64,000 nt of DNA from Emcibacter sp. (GCA_021647465.1 JAKIUQ010000014.1:1-64000), one strand, 5' to 3'; positions 51,293-60,144 are shown, counted from the stretch's first letter. The notes: generated by a model from the sequence alone, not told the origin. A program made the numbers and translations.

Positions 51293-52891
51293 ATGCCATC
51301 AGATATTTCTCTTTCGCCGGAAAAGATTTTAGCGCAGCTTAATCATATTCTTGCGAGTGAAACATTCAGGAATAAGAACCGTATTCACCGGTTTTTAAGC
51401 TATGTGGTGGAAGAATATCTTGCCGGACGCAGTCACCTGATCAAGGGCTATAGCCTCGGGCTTGAAGTTTTTGACAAGGATGAGACTTTCGATCCGCAGA
51501 CAGATGCCATCGTTCGCGTCGAGGCTGGACGACTAAGAAGGCTTCTTGAACATTACTATATGGAAGAAGGTTTAGCCCAGCCCATCAGTATCTCGCTGCC
51601 CAAAGGAAATTATACGCCCAAAATTGAGCTGAGCGATATTTCTTCGCCGCCGCCCAAAAAAGATCCCATATTTTCCGCCGCCGCCGCCCCGCCCACCGGG
51701 CCTGCCATTGCCGTCCTGCCTTTTGAAAACCTCAGCGGCGCCGCATCGCAGGAAATTTTTTGTGATGGCATTACCGAGGAAATTATCAATCACCTATCCC
51801 TCAGCCCGTCATTATATGTGATATCCCGCCGCACCACATCCCAATATAAGGGCAAAGCCATTGACATCCGGCGGCTCGCCGAGGAATGGGAAGCCCATTA
51901 TATTTTAGAAGGCAGCATTCGCACCGCCGGAGATCATTTACGGGTGTCCGCCCAATTGCTCAACGCCGCCACGGCCGCCGTGGTATGGTCAGAAAATTAT
52001 GACCGCAAGTTAAATCCTGAAAATCTGATTGATGTTCAGGATGAAATTGCCGCCCATGTGGCCGCCACCATTGGCGATACATACGGCGCCGTCATGCGCC
52101 GCAGTGCCGTTGATATGAAACGCAGCAGCACAGAATATATGGAAGCTTACCAGAGCATGCTTCTGCTGCATGATTATCTATTCGAATTATCGCCAAAAAC
52201 CCATTTGAAGGCCCGGAATAGTCTGGAAGAGGCGGTTAAAATTGACCCCAATTATCCGGATGCATGGGCGGGGCTTGCTTTCCTTGCCCTTGATGAATAT
52301 CGATTCAGTTTTAATGTTCGCACTGCTGATCCGCTGGAGCTTGCGCGTAAATATGCCGAAAAATCCATCGGGCTTAGCGCGAAATATTCTATCGCCTGGT
52401 ATGCCATGACCATCATCAATTTCCACAAGGGCGATATTGAAAAATTCGAAGATAATATCAAAATGGGCTTAAGTATTGCGCCCAATAGTCCCGCAATCCT
52501 TGCCGACAGCGGGGTATATCTCTGCCTGCTTGGAAAATTGGACGAAGGCCTGTCACTGGTCAAAAAGGCCATGGACCTAAACCCCCAGCACCCCGGATGG
52601 TGCCGTTTTGCCCTCTGTCATGATCATTATATTCGCGGCGATTATCATAAGGCTATTGAACAGGTTCGTTTCATCGAAACGCCGGACTGGTTCTGGCCTC
52701 ATGCCTTGCAGGCTATTCTTTATGCCAAACTCGGGCATGAAAAGGAAGCGGCAACCTCAAGGGAAAATGTACTCAGATTATATCCGGGATTCCCAGAAAA
52801 TGCGGAAAAAGAATGCCGAAAATGGTTTAGGCGCGAAGGAGACCTTATCAAATATCTTGATGGCTTACGGGGCGCAAAGCTTGTGACTTAA
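51293..52891 (+). CDS. TolB-like/TPR protein with N-terminal wHTH-like domain
   Basis: A 532-residue cytosolic protein. The N-terminal block (about 60-108, FDPQTDAIVRVEAGRLRRLLEHYY then LPKGNYTP) occurs ahead of TPR and adenylate-cyclase-like proteins in alphaproteobacteria. A TolB-like beta domain follows (about 137-255, IAVLPFENLSG and YILEGSIRTAGDHLRVSAQLL). TPR-like helices run to the end. It lacks a cyclase domain and seems to be a regulatory scaffold. No ribosome binding site is obvious; it stands alone. Its function is unknown. Confidence 0.8.
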   Translation: MPSDISLSPEKILAQLNHILASETFRNKNRIHRFLSYVVEEYLAGRSHLIKGYSLGLEVFDKDETFDPQTDAIVRVEAGRLRRLLEHYYMEEGLAQPISISLPKGNYTPKIELSDISSPPPKKDPIFSAAAAPPTGPAIAVLPFENLSGAASQEIFCDGITEEIINHLSLSPSLYVISRRTTSQYKGKAIDIRRLAEEWEAHYILEGSIRTAGDHLRVSAQLLNAATAAVVWSENYDRKLNPENLIDVQDEIAAHVAATIGDTYGAVMRRSAVDMKRSSTEYMEAYQSMLLLHDYLFELSPKTHLKARNSLEEAVKIDPNYPDAWAGLAFLALDEYRFSFNVRTADPLELARKYAEKSIGLSAKYSIAWYAMTIINFHKGDIEKFEDNIKMGLSIAPNSPAILADSGVYLCLLGKLDEGLSLVKKAMDLNPQHPGWCRFALCHDHYIRGDYHKAIEQVRFIETPDWFWPHALQAILYAKLGHEKEAATSRENVLRLYPGFPENAEKECRKWFRREGDLIKYLDGLRGAKLVT

Positions 52892-52900
52892 GGCCAGCTT

Positions 52901-53437
52901 TTATTTTACAGAAACATCCGACAGCAATTCATCAAGGAACAAAGCCAATAACTCGTGGCAGCCCTTAACATTTGCTTTTCGGTAGACCGCGTTGCTTTGT
53001 GCCTTTACCGTACCTTCTTTTGCATTTCGGGCAAGGGCTATTTCTGAAAAGCTCATGCCCTTGATCAAAAAAATAGCCACATCTTTTTCGGCGGGCGTAA
53101 GCTTCCATTCATCAAACAGCGCTCCTATCACCTCGGCAAATTTACCGGAGGCCACCCGCATCTGGTCATTTATTTTGTGATGATGTTTGAAAAAAAGATT
53201 CAGCTCGCGAATATGAAAAATAAACGCCCCCAATGATAATATCACAACAAACAGCTCGAATATATTATGAATATTTTCATTGGGGAAATCCCGGCCAAGA
53301 ACAATATCTCCAAAAACATCCAGCGCAAAGAAGGCTGTACATACCGTGGATAATATCATTCCGATCCATAGGATAGTTAGTCTTTGAGACTTGTCATACC
53401 GTCCCTGACTGCGTAAAAATGAAAAGAAATCAGCCAT
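52901..53437 (-). CDS. Membrane-anchored LuxR-type transcription regulator
   Basis: A 178-residue protein with two N-terminal membrane helices (LTILWIGMILSTVCTAFFAL and IFELFVVILSLGAFIFHI), then a LuxR-like HTH near the C-terminus (LTPAEKDVAIFLIKGMSFSEIALARNAKEGTVKAQSNAVYRKANV). No receiver domain. It overlaps the start of the cytochrome b gene by 8 nt and probably senses the redox or membrane state of that module. Confidence 0.85.
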   Translation of the reverse strand: MADFFSFLRSQGRYDKSQRLTILWIGMILSTVCTAFFALDVFGDIVLGRDFPNENIHNIFELFVVILSLGAFIFHIRELNLFFKHHHKINDQMRVASGKFAEVIGALFDEWKLTPAEKDVAIFLIKGMSFSEIALARNAKEGTVKAQSNAVYRKANVKGCHELLALFLDELLSDVSVK

Positions 53438-53969
53438 GATTATCCAGATTATCCGAAGGAAATTTCTTTATGCCAGTAAACATGGCAGAAATCAAATTCA
53501 CCTTTGATTTGACGCTTACCCAAATGATGCCCGCCACGTGAAGAGCCACACTGAATAAAAGATAATTGGCGAAAAACTCATGAATTTCCTCAACCCATTC
53601 TTCGCCCCAAAAACGATCTGTGATGGCCATATACCCCGTTAAGCTAAGCAACAGCAAAGTTATATATAAATTGAGTATCATCACGGCCCCCAGTGGGTTA
53701 TGGCCAATAAACGGGCGCATTTTACCCATCTTCATATCATTCAGATATTGCTTTATTTTTGCAGGGCTGGGCATAAAATCTTTGAAACGGGCATGTTCAG
53801 AACCGATGAACCCCCAAATAAACCTAAGAGCCAAAAGCCCGAGCAATATATAACCCAAAATTTCATGTACCGTCCCCTCATCAAAAAGGGTGAAGTTGAT
53901 CAGGATAATCGTCACCATAGACCAGTGGAAAAGGCGTATGAAAATGTCCCACACTTTAATTTCTTTCAT
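53430..53969 (-). CDS. Cytochrome b/b6-domain (di-haem b) membrane protein
   Basis: A 179-residue four-helix cytochrome b of the Ni/Fe-hydrogenase b-type and DUF4405-like class. Likely haem-ligand histidines: IRLFHWSMV, GTVHEILGY and SVALHVAGIIW. I chose ATG 53969 (GGAGACAAGAG upstream). It is followed by the membrane regulator and preceded by a PepSY protein, so the three form a unit. Confidence 0.85.
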   Translation of the reverse strand: MKEIKVWDIFIRLFHWSMVTIILINFTLFDEGTVHEILGYILLGLLALRFIWGFIGSEHARFKDFMPSPAKIKQYLNDMKMGKMRPFIGHNPLGAVMILNLYITLLLLSLTGYMAITDRFWGEEWVEEIHEFFANYLLFSVALHVAGIIWVSVKSKVNLISAMFTGIKKFPSDNLDNHG

Positions 53970-54039
53970 CTCTTGTCTCCTCATTAATAATCATACGCCA
54001 AATTTAAAATTTACTTTCAAAAACAGTGAGTGAAATATC

Positions 54040-54315
54040 TTATTTTTCTTCGGTTTTCACCACGGCGCCAGTGATCGGGTTTAAATATATTTCATATTTT
54101 TTACCGTCTTTCTTGACATAGGCTTCATAGCAGCCGTCTTCCTTTTCAATTTTTTTAACCTTATAGCCCTGCGACGTGAGGGATTGTGTAATAACGTCTT
54201 TCGACATCCATTTGTCTTTCGGGCCGGCAGCACATTTATTGCCAGAGGCGACTGCGGGAATTGATAAAGCACTTACCATTATCAGCGCGGCTAAAGTTTT
54301 TAATTTTACATTCAT
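54040..54315 (-). CDS. PepSY domain protein, exported
   Basis: A 91-residue protein with a signal peptide (LAALIMVSALSIPAVASG), then a PepSY domain (ITQSLTSQGYKVKKIEKEDGCYEAYVKKDGKKYEIYLNP). PepSY proteins of this size often partner cytochrome b proteins and hold a single cysteine (C62 region, DGCYE). The start is at 54315; the cytochrome b gene follows at 53969. Confidence 0.85.
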   Translation of the reverse strand: MNVKLKTLAALIMVSALSIPAVASGNKCAAGPKDKWMSKDVITQSLTSQGYKVKKIEKEDGCYEAYVKKDGKKYEIYLNPITGAVVKTEEK

Positions 54316-54527
54316 TTTAAGACCTCATATGTTGTTATATAAATCGTGAAGTTGGTAAGCTTAAAATATAGGCCTGATCTAAGAATTGCTATAAACCTGA
54401 GGCATAAACCAAACATATATACTTAAAGTTTATGGAAATTATCTGGCTCTATATCAGATGTTTATGCGATAAATTCATCAAGCCCTCATCACAGCTGCGC
54501 CATAGACGTGATTAGAAAGAACATATT

Positions 54528-55943
54528 ATGGATACCAAAGACTTCCGGAAAAATGCCCATAAATTTGTCGACTGGATGGCGGATTATATGGAAAATATCG
54601 AAAGCTATCCGGTAAAATCCAAGGTGACGCCGGGGGAAATACTGGCCCAATTGCCTGAGCATGCCCCAGATAACCCGGAACATATGAATGATATATTTCA
54701 GGATTTTCAGGATATTATCATGCCCGGCATGACCCATTGGCAACATCCGGGTTTTATGGCCTATTTTCCTGCTAACGCCAGTCCGCCGTCAATATTAGCC
54801 GAAATGTTAACCAGCACACTGGCCGCCCAATGCATGAGCTGGCAGACGTCTCCGGCGGCCACGGAATTAGAAGAGCGGGTTATGGACTGGCTAAAAAATG
54901 CCATTGGCCTGCCAAAAGAATTTCACGGGGTCATCCATGATACGGCCTCCACCGCTATGATGTCTGCTTTTCTGATTGCGCGGGAAAGACTTAATGATTT
55001 CAAGACCAACCATAGCGGCCTGAGCAAGGCCGGCCTTCATTGTTGTTATGCCTCTGCCGAGGTTCATAGCTCAACCGACAAAGGCATTCGCATGGCCGGG
55101 CTTGGGTCTGATAATTTGCGGAAAATTCCCCTTGATAAGAATTTTTCCATGATACCGGAGGCCCTGGAGAAAGCCATTCAGGCGGATTTGAATGCGGGGC
55201 ACAAACCAACCTGCGTCATTGCAACATTGGGCAGCACCAGTATTTCCGCCATTGATCCTTTGCAGGCCATTGGAAAGATTTGCAAAAAATTAGGGATCTG
55301 GCTTCATGTGGATGCGGCCTGGGCCGGAAGCGCGCTGATTCTGCCGGAATTCAGATGGATGATCACAGGTATTGAGCATGTGGATAGTTTCGTTTTCAAC
55401 CCCCATAAATGGCTGCTGACCCAATTTGATTGTTCGGCCTTTTATGTCAGGGACAAGGCCGCCCTGATACAAACTTTTGAAATTCTGCCGGAATATCTTA
55501 GAACCCGAGAGGGCGATCAGGTCAATAATTATCGGGATTGGGGCCCGCAGCTTGGGCGGCGTTTTCGGGCCTTGAAGCTTTGGTTTGTCCTGCGCTCATA
55601 CGGCATTTCAGGCCTGCAGGATCACATCAGGCGGCATATCGACATGACTCATCAGCTGGCAGAAATCATAACACAAGAACCTGATTTTGAACTGCTCGCC
55701 CCAAATCCGCTGGCGTTATTCTGTTTTCGTTATCATCCAGAGGGCCTTGCGGAAAATAAGCTTGATGCGTTAAATGAAAGAATATTTGAGGCCATAAATG
55801 ATACGGGCGAAATTTACTTGACCCAAACACGGATCAACGGGAAATACGCCATTCGCTTTGTCAGCGGCGCACCGGCAACCCAGCAGCGACATATGGATAA
55901 AGCGTGGCAAATCATCAAAAAAATCGCCATAATGACAAAATAA
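54528..55943 (+). CDS. Aromatic-L-amino-acid decarboxylase (group II PLP)
   Basis: A 471-residue PLP-dependent decarboxylase. The lysine that binds PLP is K294 in FNPHKWLLTQ; H180 stacks on the ring (ASAEVHSSTDK) and D262 binds the pyridine nitrogen (HVDAAWAGS). The closest type is DOPA/tryptophan/phenylalanine decarboxylase, so an aromatic amine is the likely product (family knowledge; substrate not proven). The plus-strand genes downstream include two CDP-alcohol phosphotransferases and a chorismate mutase. Confidence 0.85.
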   Translation: MDTKDFRKNAHKFVDWMADYMENIESYPVKSKVTPGEILAQLPEHAPDNPEHMNDIFQDFQDIIMPGMTHWQHPGFMAYFPANASPPSILAEMLTSTLAAQCMSWQTSPAATELEERVMDWLKNAIGLPKEFHGVIHDTASTAMMSAFLIARERLNDFKTNHSGLSKAGLHCCYASAEVHSSTDKGIRMAGLGSDNLRKIPLDKNFSMIPEALEKAIQADLNAGHKPTCVIATLGSTSISAIDPLQAIGKICKKLGIWLHVDAAWAGSALILPEFRWMITGIEHVDSFVFNPHKWLLTQFDCSAFYVRDKAALIQTFEILPEYLRTREGDQVNNYRDWGPQLGRRFRALKLWFVLRSYGISGLQDHIRRHIDMTHQLAEIITQEPDFELLAPNPLALFCFRYHPEGLAENKLDALNERIFEAINDTGEIYLTQTRINGKYAIRFVSGAPATQQRHMDKAWQIIKKIAIMTK

Positions 55944-55995
55944 CTTTTCTTTACTGGCATTATGCCGAATTATTGCCTTAAACAGTTGGCATATT

Positions 55996-56034
55996 GGGGG
56001 GGGATTTATGAAGCTCGAAAGTTGTATAAAATGA
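55996..56034 (+). promoter_or_regulatory. G8 tract and upstream mini-frame before the CDP-alcohol phosphotransferase
   Basis: Eight G (55996-56003) lie 4 nt before an ATG at 56008 that opens an 8-codon frame, MKLESCIK, ending at TGA 56032-56034. That stop overlaps the ATG at 56031, in the main gene's frame. If coding starts at 55962 instead, the G8 tract is inside the gene and could slip. Confidence 0.4.
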
Positions 56035-57389
56035 TGAAAAAAGCGCTCCTGATTACCGGCCAGGAATCCGAAACCATCAGCACGTTGGCCCGAAATCTGA
56101 TTCCCGCCGGCGGCCTCAGCATATTTGCCCGCCAAATGAAACAGATGAAGGCCATCGGCGTTGATGAAATGCATGTGGTCACCGACTGGTTCGCTCAGGA
56201 TTTTGAGAAAGAAATCCTCAACTGCGCCGCGCGTCCCGAAAAGATTTTCATTCATACAACCAAAGATGCCCCGCTGCGCCTTCTTGAGCATAATAATGAG
56301 GGAAACAGCTGGCTTCTGCTCGAAGAAGCTGTCCTATTAGATGACAGAATCATTGATCAAACCCTGCATCACCCCGCCTCAACGGTGATCAGCTTTATTG
56401 GGCATAGTGATTTTCTATCCGCCCATACCGCGAATGGACTGCCGCTTCATCTGGGTGATGATGACGGTTTTTTTGGCTCTGTTGCCAAGCTGTCAAGTCA
56501 GGCTTTATCCGCTAACGTGCGTAAGCTCAATACATTGGAAGGTCTGCCGAATGTCCTGAAAGCCATCGCACGAACCGAAGGCTGCGCTATCGCCAGGGTC
56601 ACCGAAATTCCGCTTTATCTCAGCCGCCAGCGCCGTGATGTTGATCTGGTCTGGTTTCCCGTCATGCGGCGCGAAGATGGGGATAAAGCCACAGATATCC
56701 TTCTTGAGCATTGCCAGAAAGGCCTGTTAGACTGGCCCGCAAGATTCATTCATCGGCCTGTTGAAAATTTGATCGTCAAATATCTTTGTAAAATCCCCAT
56801 CAGCCCAAATCAAATCACCATATTGAATGGTATTCTGGGATTTTATGTTATGTTTCTTTTCGCTTACGGCCATATGTGGCCTGCTTTGATCGGAGCCGCT
56901 TTTGTGGGGATATTGGCCGGCGTTGACGGCAAACTGGCCCAAGTAAAAATATTGCAATCGCGCCTTGGGGTCTATGAATATCTGCTGACCAGATTAATCG
57001 AATATGGCTGGTATTTCGCCATTGCCGCCGCCCTGTATGACCCCTATGGCATGGCCCCTTATATCATGGCAGCCGCCCTTGTTTTATTTCAGGTCGCCGA
57101 TCACATTCAGACTGAATTTTTTCGTCGCATGACAAATATGTATCTTTTCAACCTTGAGCCATTCGATCAGCGGTTTCAGTTGATCGCGGGCGGGCGCAAT
57201 TTCAATATATGGGCGATTCTTCCTTTTGCCCTGTTTAATCAATGGTTTATGGCCTTAGGCTTTATTTGTATATATGCTGTAATAACTTTCTTTGTACATC
57301 AGATAAGACTTGTGTATCATCTCAAAAATATCATGATCAAGAACAGTGAAAAATTTGCTGAAAATTTCAATAAAACCAAGAGCCTATAG
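56031..57389 (+). CDS. Nucleotidyltransferase-like/CDP-alcohol phosphotransferase fusion with degenerate active site
   Basis: A 452-residue protein from ATG 56031, preceded by an alternative ATG at 55962 in the same frame. An N-terminal MobA-like nucleotidyltransferase domain (NLIPAGGLSIFARQMKQM, DEMHVVTD) lacks the usual nucleotide-binding and NGD signatures. The C-terminal part is a CDP-alcohol phosphatidyltransferase membrane domain (about six helices). The usual DxxDGxxAR-x8-GxxxDxxxD reads AGVDGKLAQ with Y and R at the last two Asp positions: only one of the four Asp remains. Catalysis is unlikely. Confidence 0.85.
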   Translation: MMKKALLITGQESETISTLARNLIPAGGLSIFARQMKQMKAIGVDEMHVVTDWFAQDFEKEILNCAARPEKIFIHTTKDAPLRLLEHNNEGNSWLLLEEAVLLDDRIIDQTLHHPASTVISFIGHSDFLSAHTANGLPLHLGDDDGFFGSVAKLSSQALSANVRKLNTLEGLPNVLKAIARTEGCAIARVTEIPLYLSRQRRDVDLVWFPVMRREDGDKATDILLEHCQKGLLDWPARFIHRPVENLIVKYLCKIPISPNQITILNGILGFYVMFLFAYGHMWPALIGAAFVGILAGVDGKLAQVKILQSRLGVYEYLLTRLIEYGWYFAIAAALYDPYGMAPYIMAAALVLFQVADHIQTEFFRRMTNMYLFNLEPFDQRFQLIAGGRNFNIWAILPFALFNQWFMALGFICIYAVITFFVHQIRLVYHLKNIMIKNSEKFAENFNKTKSL

Positions 57390-57394
57390 AAAAA

Positions 57395-58288
57395 ATGATG
57401 ACTGATTCCGTAAAACGTACCAATGAAATTGAAGAATTCACCAATCTGTATATCATTCATCCCATAAGCGGCTGGCTCGTACCAAAATTTGCCGCCCATA
57501 AGATCACCCCCAATATGGTTTCCCTCTGCGGGATGTTTTTTGGCATATTTGCGGGTTTCGCCTATTTCCATTATCAAAATCCCTATATGGCGGCGGCAGG
57601 GTTTTTTGGTATGTTTATGTGGCATGTTATGGACGGGGCGGATGGGCAGCTTGCCCGCTTGACCAAAAGCTATTCTGAAATTGGTAAAATCCTTGATGGG
57701 GTCTGTGATTATGTGACATTTATCAGTGTCTATGTGGGGCTTGGCCTGATCCTGTCTGCGCAAACCAGTCCTGAAATCTGGTATATTATTTTATTGGCCG
57801 GGACGCTTCACGCGGTACAATCCAGCGCTTATGAATTACAGCGCGGGGAATATGATTACTGGGGATATGGCAAGGATTCAAGCGGCCTGCCAGAAATAAA
57901 ACACATGATCGCTGAGCTAGAGGGGAAATCTCCTCTCGCTTTTTTGATGAGCCAATTTCACATTGGCTATGTCAGGATGCAGCGCCGCACCTCTGGTATT
58001 GATTCAAAATTCCGCGCCCTATTGAAAGAAACATTGGCGAATAATCCCGAAAAAGAGGATGATATCAGGGCATTATACCGGGAGATTTTTGCCCCCGGCG
58101 TGCGGACATGGTCCATCATGTGCGCCAATTATCGCACCATTGCCATCTTCATCGCCTGCACGGTCGGGCAACCCATATATTACTTCTGGTTCGAGATCGC
58201 CATATTAACCCCCATATTGATTTTATTGGTACAAAAACAACGGCTTTTGAACCAGCTCTTCACCTCACGATTGAAAGAGATTATTTAA
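57395..58288 (+). CDS. CDP-alcohol phosphatidyltransferase, intact motif
   Basis: A 297-residue membrane enzyme that transfers a CDP-activated alcohol to an acceptor alcohol, as in phospholipid head-group synthesis. The full catalytic motif is present: D80-x2-D83-G84-x2-A87-R88, then G97-x3-D101-x3-D105. It starts 5 nt after the degenerate relative and would be the working partner. The acceptor and donor alcohols are unknown; the length and tail exceed those of PgsA. Confidence 0.88.
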   Translation: MMTDSVKRTNEIEEFTNLYIIHPISGWLVPKFAAHKITPNMVSLCGMFFGIFAGFAYFHYQNPYMAAAGFFGMFMWHVMDGADGQLARLTKSYSEIGKILDGVCDYVTFISVYVGLGLILSAQTSPEIWYIILLAGTLHAVQSSAYELQRGEYDYWGYGKDSSGLPEIKHMIAELEGKSPLAFLMSQFHIGYVRMQRRTSGIDSKFRALLKETLANNPEKEDDIRALYREIFAPGVRTWSIMCANYRTIAIFIACTVGQPIYYFWFEIAILTPILILLVQKQRLLNQLFTSRLKEII

Positions 58289-58291
58289 ATT

Positions 58292-58612
58292 ATGACCGAC
58301 AAAGACGCATTGACCCCAGATCAGCAGAATGAAATACTGACATCATTCCGGGACAGCATTGATAATATTGATGCGGCCCTTATTCATATTTTAGCAGAAC
58401 GTTTTAAAGTCACCAAGAATGTCGGTGAGTTCAAAGCAAAATATGGTCTGTCCCCCGCGGACAAAAACCGGGAACAAAGACAGATTGATCGCCTGCGTTC
58501 GCTATCCGAAACGGCCAAACTGGATCCTGATTTTTCAGAAAAATTTCTCCATTTTATCATCACAGAAGTGATCCGACATCACGAAAAATTCCGCGAGAGT
58601 AGTGGTGAATAA
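58292..58612 (+). CDS. Chorismate mutase, AroQ class
   Basis: A 106-residue all-helical chorismate mutase, converting chorismate to prephenate for Phe and Tyr. AroQ residues are visible: FRDSIDNIDAALIHILAERFKVTKNVGEFKAKYGL, with Arg and Lys at the expected active-site positions. It lies 3 nt after the CDP-alcohol phosphotransferase gene and is probably co-transcribed. Confidence 0.92.
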   Translation: MTDKDALTPDQQNEILTSFRDSIDNIDAALIHILAERFKVTKNVGEFKAKYGLSPADKNREQRQIDRLRSLSETAKLDPDFSEKFLHFIITEVIRHHEKFRESSGE

Positions 58613-58648
58613 TCCCGGTCGAACGGGCGTACCTAATCACGGACTGCT

Positions 58649-59467
58649 CTAAGCGGGGTCTTTCTTCATCTGATTTTTCAAAATGCCGACTTCTGCTTTA
58701 AGCTCTTCTATGACCGTTATTAAACTCTTCATGTCTTTTTGCTGATCAAGCAGACTCACTTCATTGCGTTTCATGCGTTCTTCTTCCATGACGCTGACGA
58801 TAATACCGATCACCATATTCAGAAAGACAAAGGTGGTCAGAAAAATAAACGAGAGATAAAATATCCAGCTAAAGGGCATAACCTCCATGGTTTCATAGAG
58901 AATATCCGTCCAGTCCTCCAGCGTCATAATGCGGAATAATGTCAACATACATAAGGAAATATTCCCCCATAATTCCGGATTAATATCCCGAAACAGGAAA
59001 TTTCCCATGGCGCCATAAATATAGAAAATGATGAACATCAACAGAATAACATAACCAAACTGCGGCATGGCCTTAAAAAGTGAACCGATTAAAATACGCA
59101 ATTCCGGCACCACACTGATCAGCCGCAGCACGCGGAACACCCGAATTAACCGGCCAACAATGGCGACCTGTGAATATTCAAGCGGCATCAGGCTCACCAG
59201 GACGATGGTTAAATCGAAAATATTCCAACCTGACTTGAAAAACTGCCCCTTGTTTTTCTCAGCCAAAAATCTGAATGATATTTCGATCAGGAAAAATATT
59301 GACACACCATAATCGAATATCCCCATCACATCTCTGAAATCAGGTGACAGCTCAAATGTCTCTGCCCCAATACCAAGCGCAGAAATAACAATCACGATAA
59401 TGATAAATATTTCAAATGCTGTTGTGTGAACCAGCTTGGAAATTCTGGTTTGCATCACTTCATACAT
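58649..59467 (-). CDS. Voltage-gated ion channel, NaChBac family
   Basis: A 272-residue six-helix channel subunit that would form tetramers in the inner membrane. S4 has the gating arginines R106, R109, R112 and R115 (GRLIRVFRVLRLI). The selectivity filter is TLEDWTD (182-188), and a coiled-coil C-terminus follows S6. In NavAb the filter is TLESWSM, and Asp at the positions of S178 and M181, which this protein has naturally, gave calcium permeation in engineered CavAb. I chose ATG 59467, with GAAGAGG 6 nt upstream. Confidence 0.88.
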   Translation of the reverse strand: MYEVMQTRISKLVHTTAFEIFIIIVIVISALGIGAETFELSPDFRDVMGIFDYGVSIFFLIEISFRFLAEKNKGQFFKSGWNIFDLTIVLVSLMPLEYSQVAIVGRLIRVFRVLRLISVVPELRILIGSLFKAMPQFGYVILLMFIIFYIYGAMGNFLFRDINPELWGNISLCMLTLFRIMTLEDWTDILYETMEVMPFSWIFYLSFIFLTTFVFLNMVIGIIVSVMEEERMKRNEVSLLDQQKDMKSLITVIEELKAEVGILKNQMKKDPA

Positions 59468-59488
59468 AAATAACCTCTTCAAATACAT

Positions 59489-59521
59489 GCCTGCCCCCCT
59501 AAAATATGGGGTGCGGCAGGC
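59489..59521. repeat. Stable hairpin just upstream of the channel gene
   Basis: GCCTGCC (59489-59495) and CCCC pair with GGGG and GGCAGGC (59515-59521), with a small bulge and an 8-nt loop. It lies about 22 nt upstream of the channel start on the minus strand, in the leader. Confidence 0.55.
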
Positions 59522-59607
59522 AGGCCCTTTTCAATCGCTCTTATTTATATGAACTGATGTCAAAACAACAGAAAAAACGCCGTGACAGAGGTTGATTTTC
59601 AGATTTC

Positions 59608-60144
59608 TTAAGTGCTGCCCATTCGCGCAACAAGATCCCTATAGCTCACGCCCCAGCCTTTGAAGGGGCTTACGGATAGATTGGCGTTATAGAATTTTTG
59701 AAAGCCGGTGACTTCGGAGCCGATCCAGTCTGGCACAGTGACTTTTTCCTGTTCCGATGATAATTCCACCTCCGCAATGATCAATCCTTTGTTTGCGCCT
59801 TCAAAAATATCCACTTCCCAAATATGATCTCCGGCGGGATATATTTCACGGATTTTTTCGATTGGCTTCTGGGCGCAGGCCGCAAAAAGCACTCTGGCTT
59901 CATCGGCATTTATATTTGTTTCGATTTCGTAACGACCGATGCCTTTGGCTGGTGTTTTAACGGACAGAATATAACGGTCATCCTGTTGGCGGATACGCAC
60001 CATATTACCGCCTTCGCGGGCGATATAACCTTGCCGTATCCTATGTCTACGCTCAGGTTTGCCTTCGGGCTTTGACAGGATAAGAAACTTGCGCTCTATT
60101 TCCACATTCACCGTTTCACCCTTGTGGAATAATCCTTTGATCAT
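59608..60144 (-). CDS. CYTH domain protein (ThTPase/adenylate cyclase-like triphosphate tunnel)
   Basis: A 178-residue CYTH enzyme. The EIERKFL motif is at residues 15-21, followed by the tunnel residues RIRQ (near 52), SVKTPAKG (near 66), EIETNI and EVELSSEQE. CYTH proteins hydrolyse triphosphates (polyphosphate, thiamine triphosphate) or form cAMP; which one cannot be read from sequence. It overlaps the aminotransferase gene by 4 nt. Confidence 0.9.
   Translation of the reverse strand: MIKGLFHKGETVNVEIERKFLILSKPEGKPERRHRIRQGYIAREGGNMVRIRQQDDRYILSVKTPAKGIGRYEIETNINADEARVLFAACAQKPIEKIREIYPAGDHIWEVDIFEGANKGLIIAEVELSSEQEKVTVPDWIGSEVTGFQKFYNANLSVSPFKGWGVSYRDLVARMGST

Noticed and set aside
55962..56030. 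An upstream ATG as the certain start of the CDP-alcohol phosphotransferase fusion
   Set aside because: It lacks a ribosome binding site and adds a stretch with no domain; kept as an alternative.
59489..59521. A terminator of the CYTH gene
   Set aside because: No T-run follows on the minus strand; it is treated as a leader hairpin of the channel gene.
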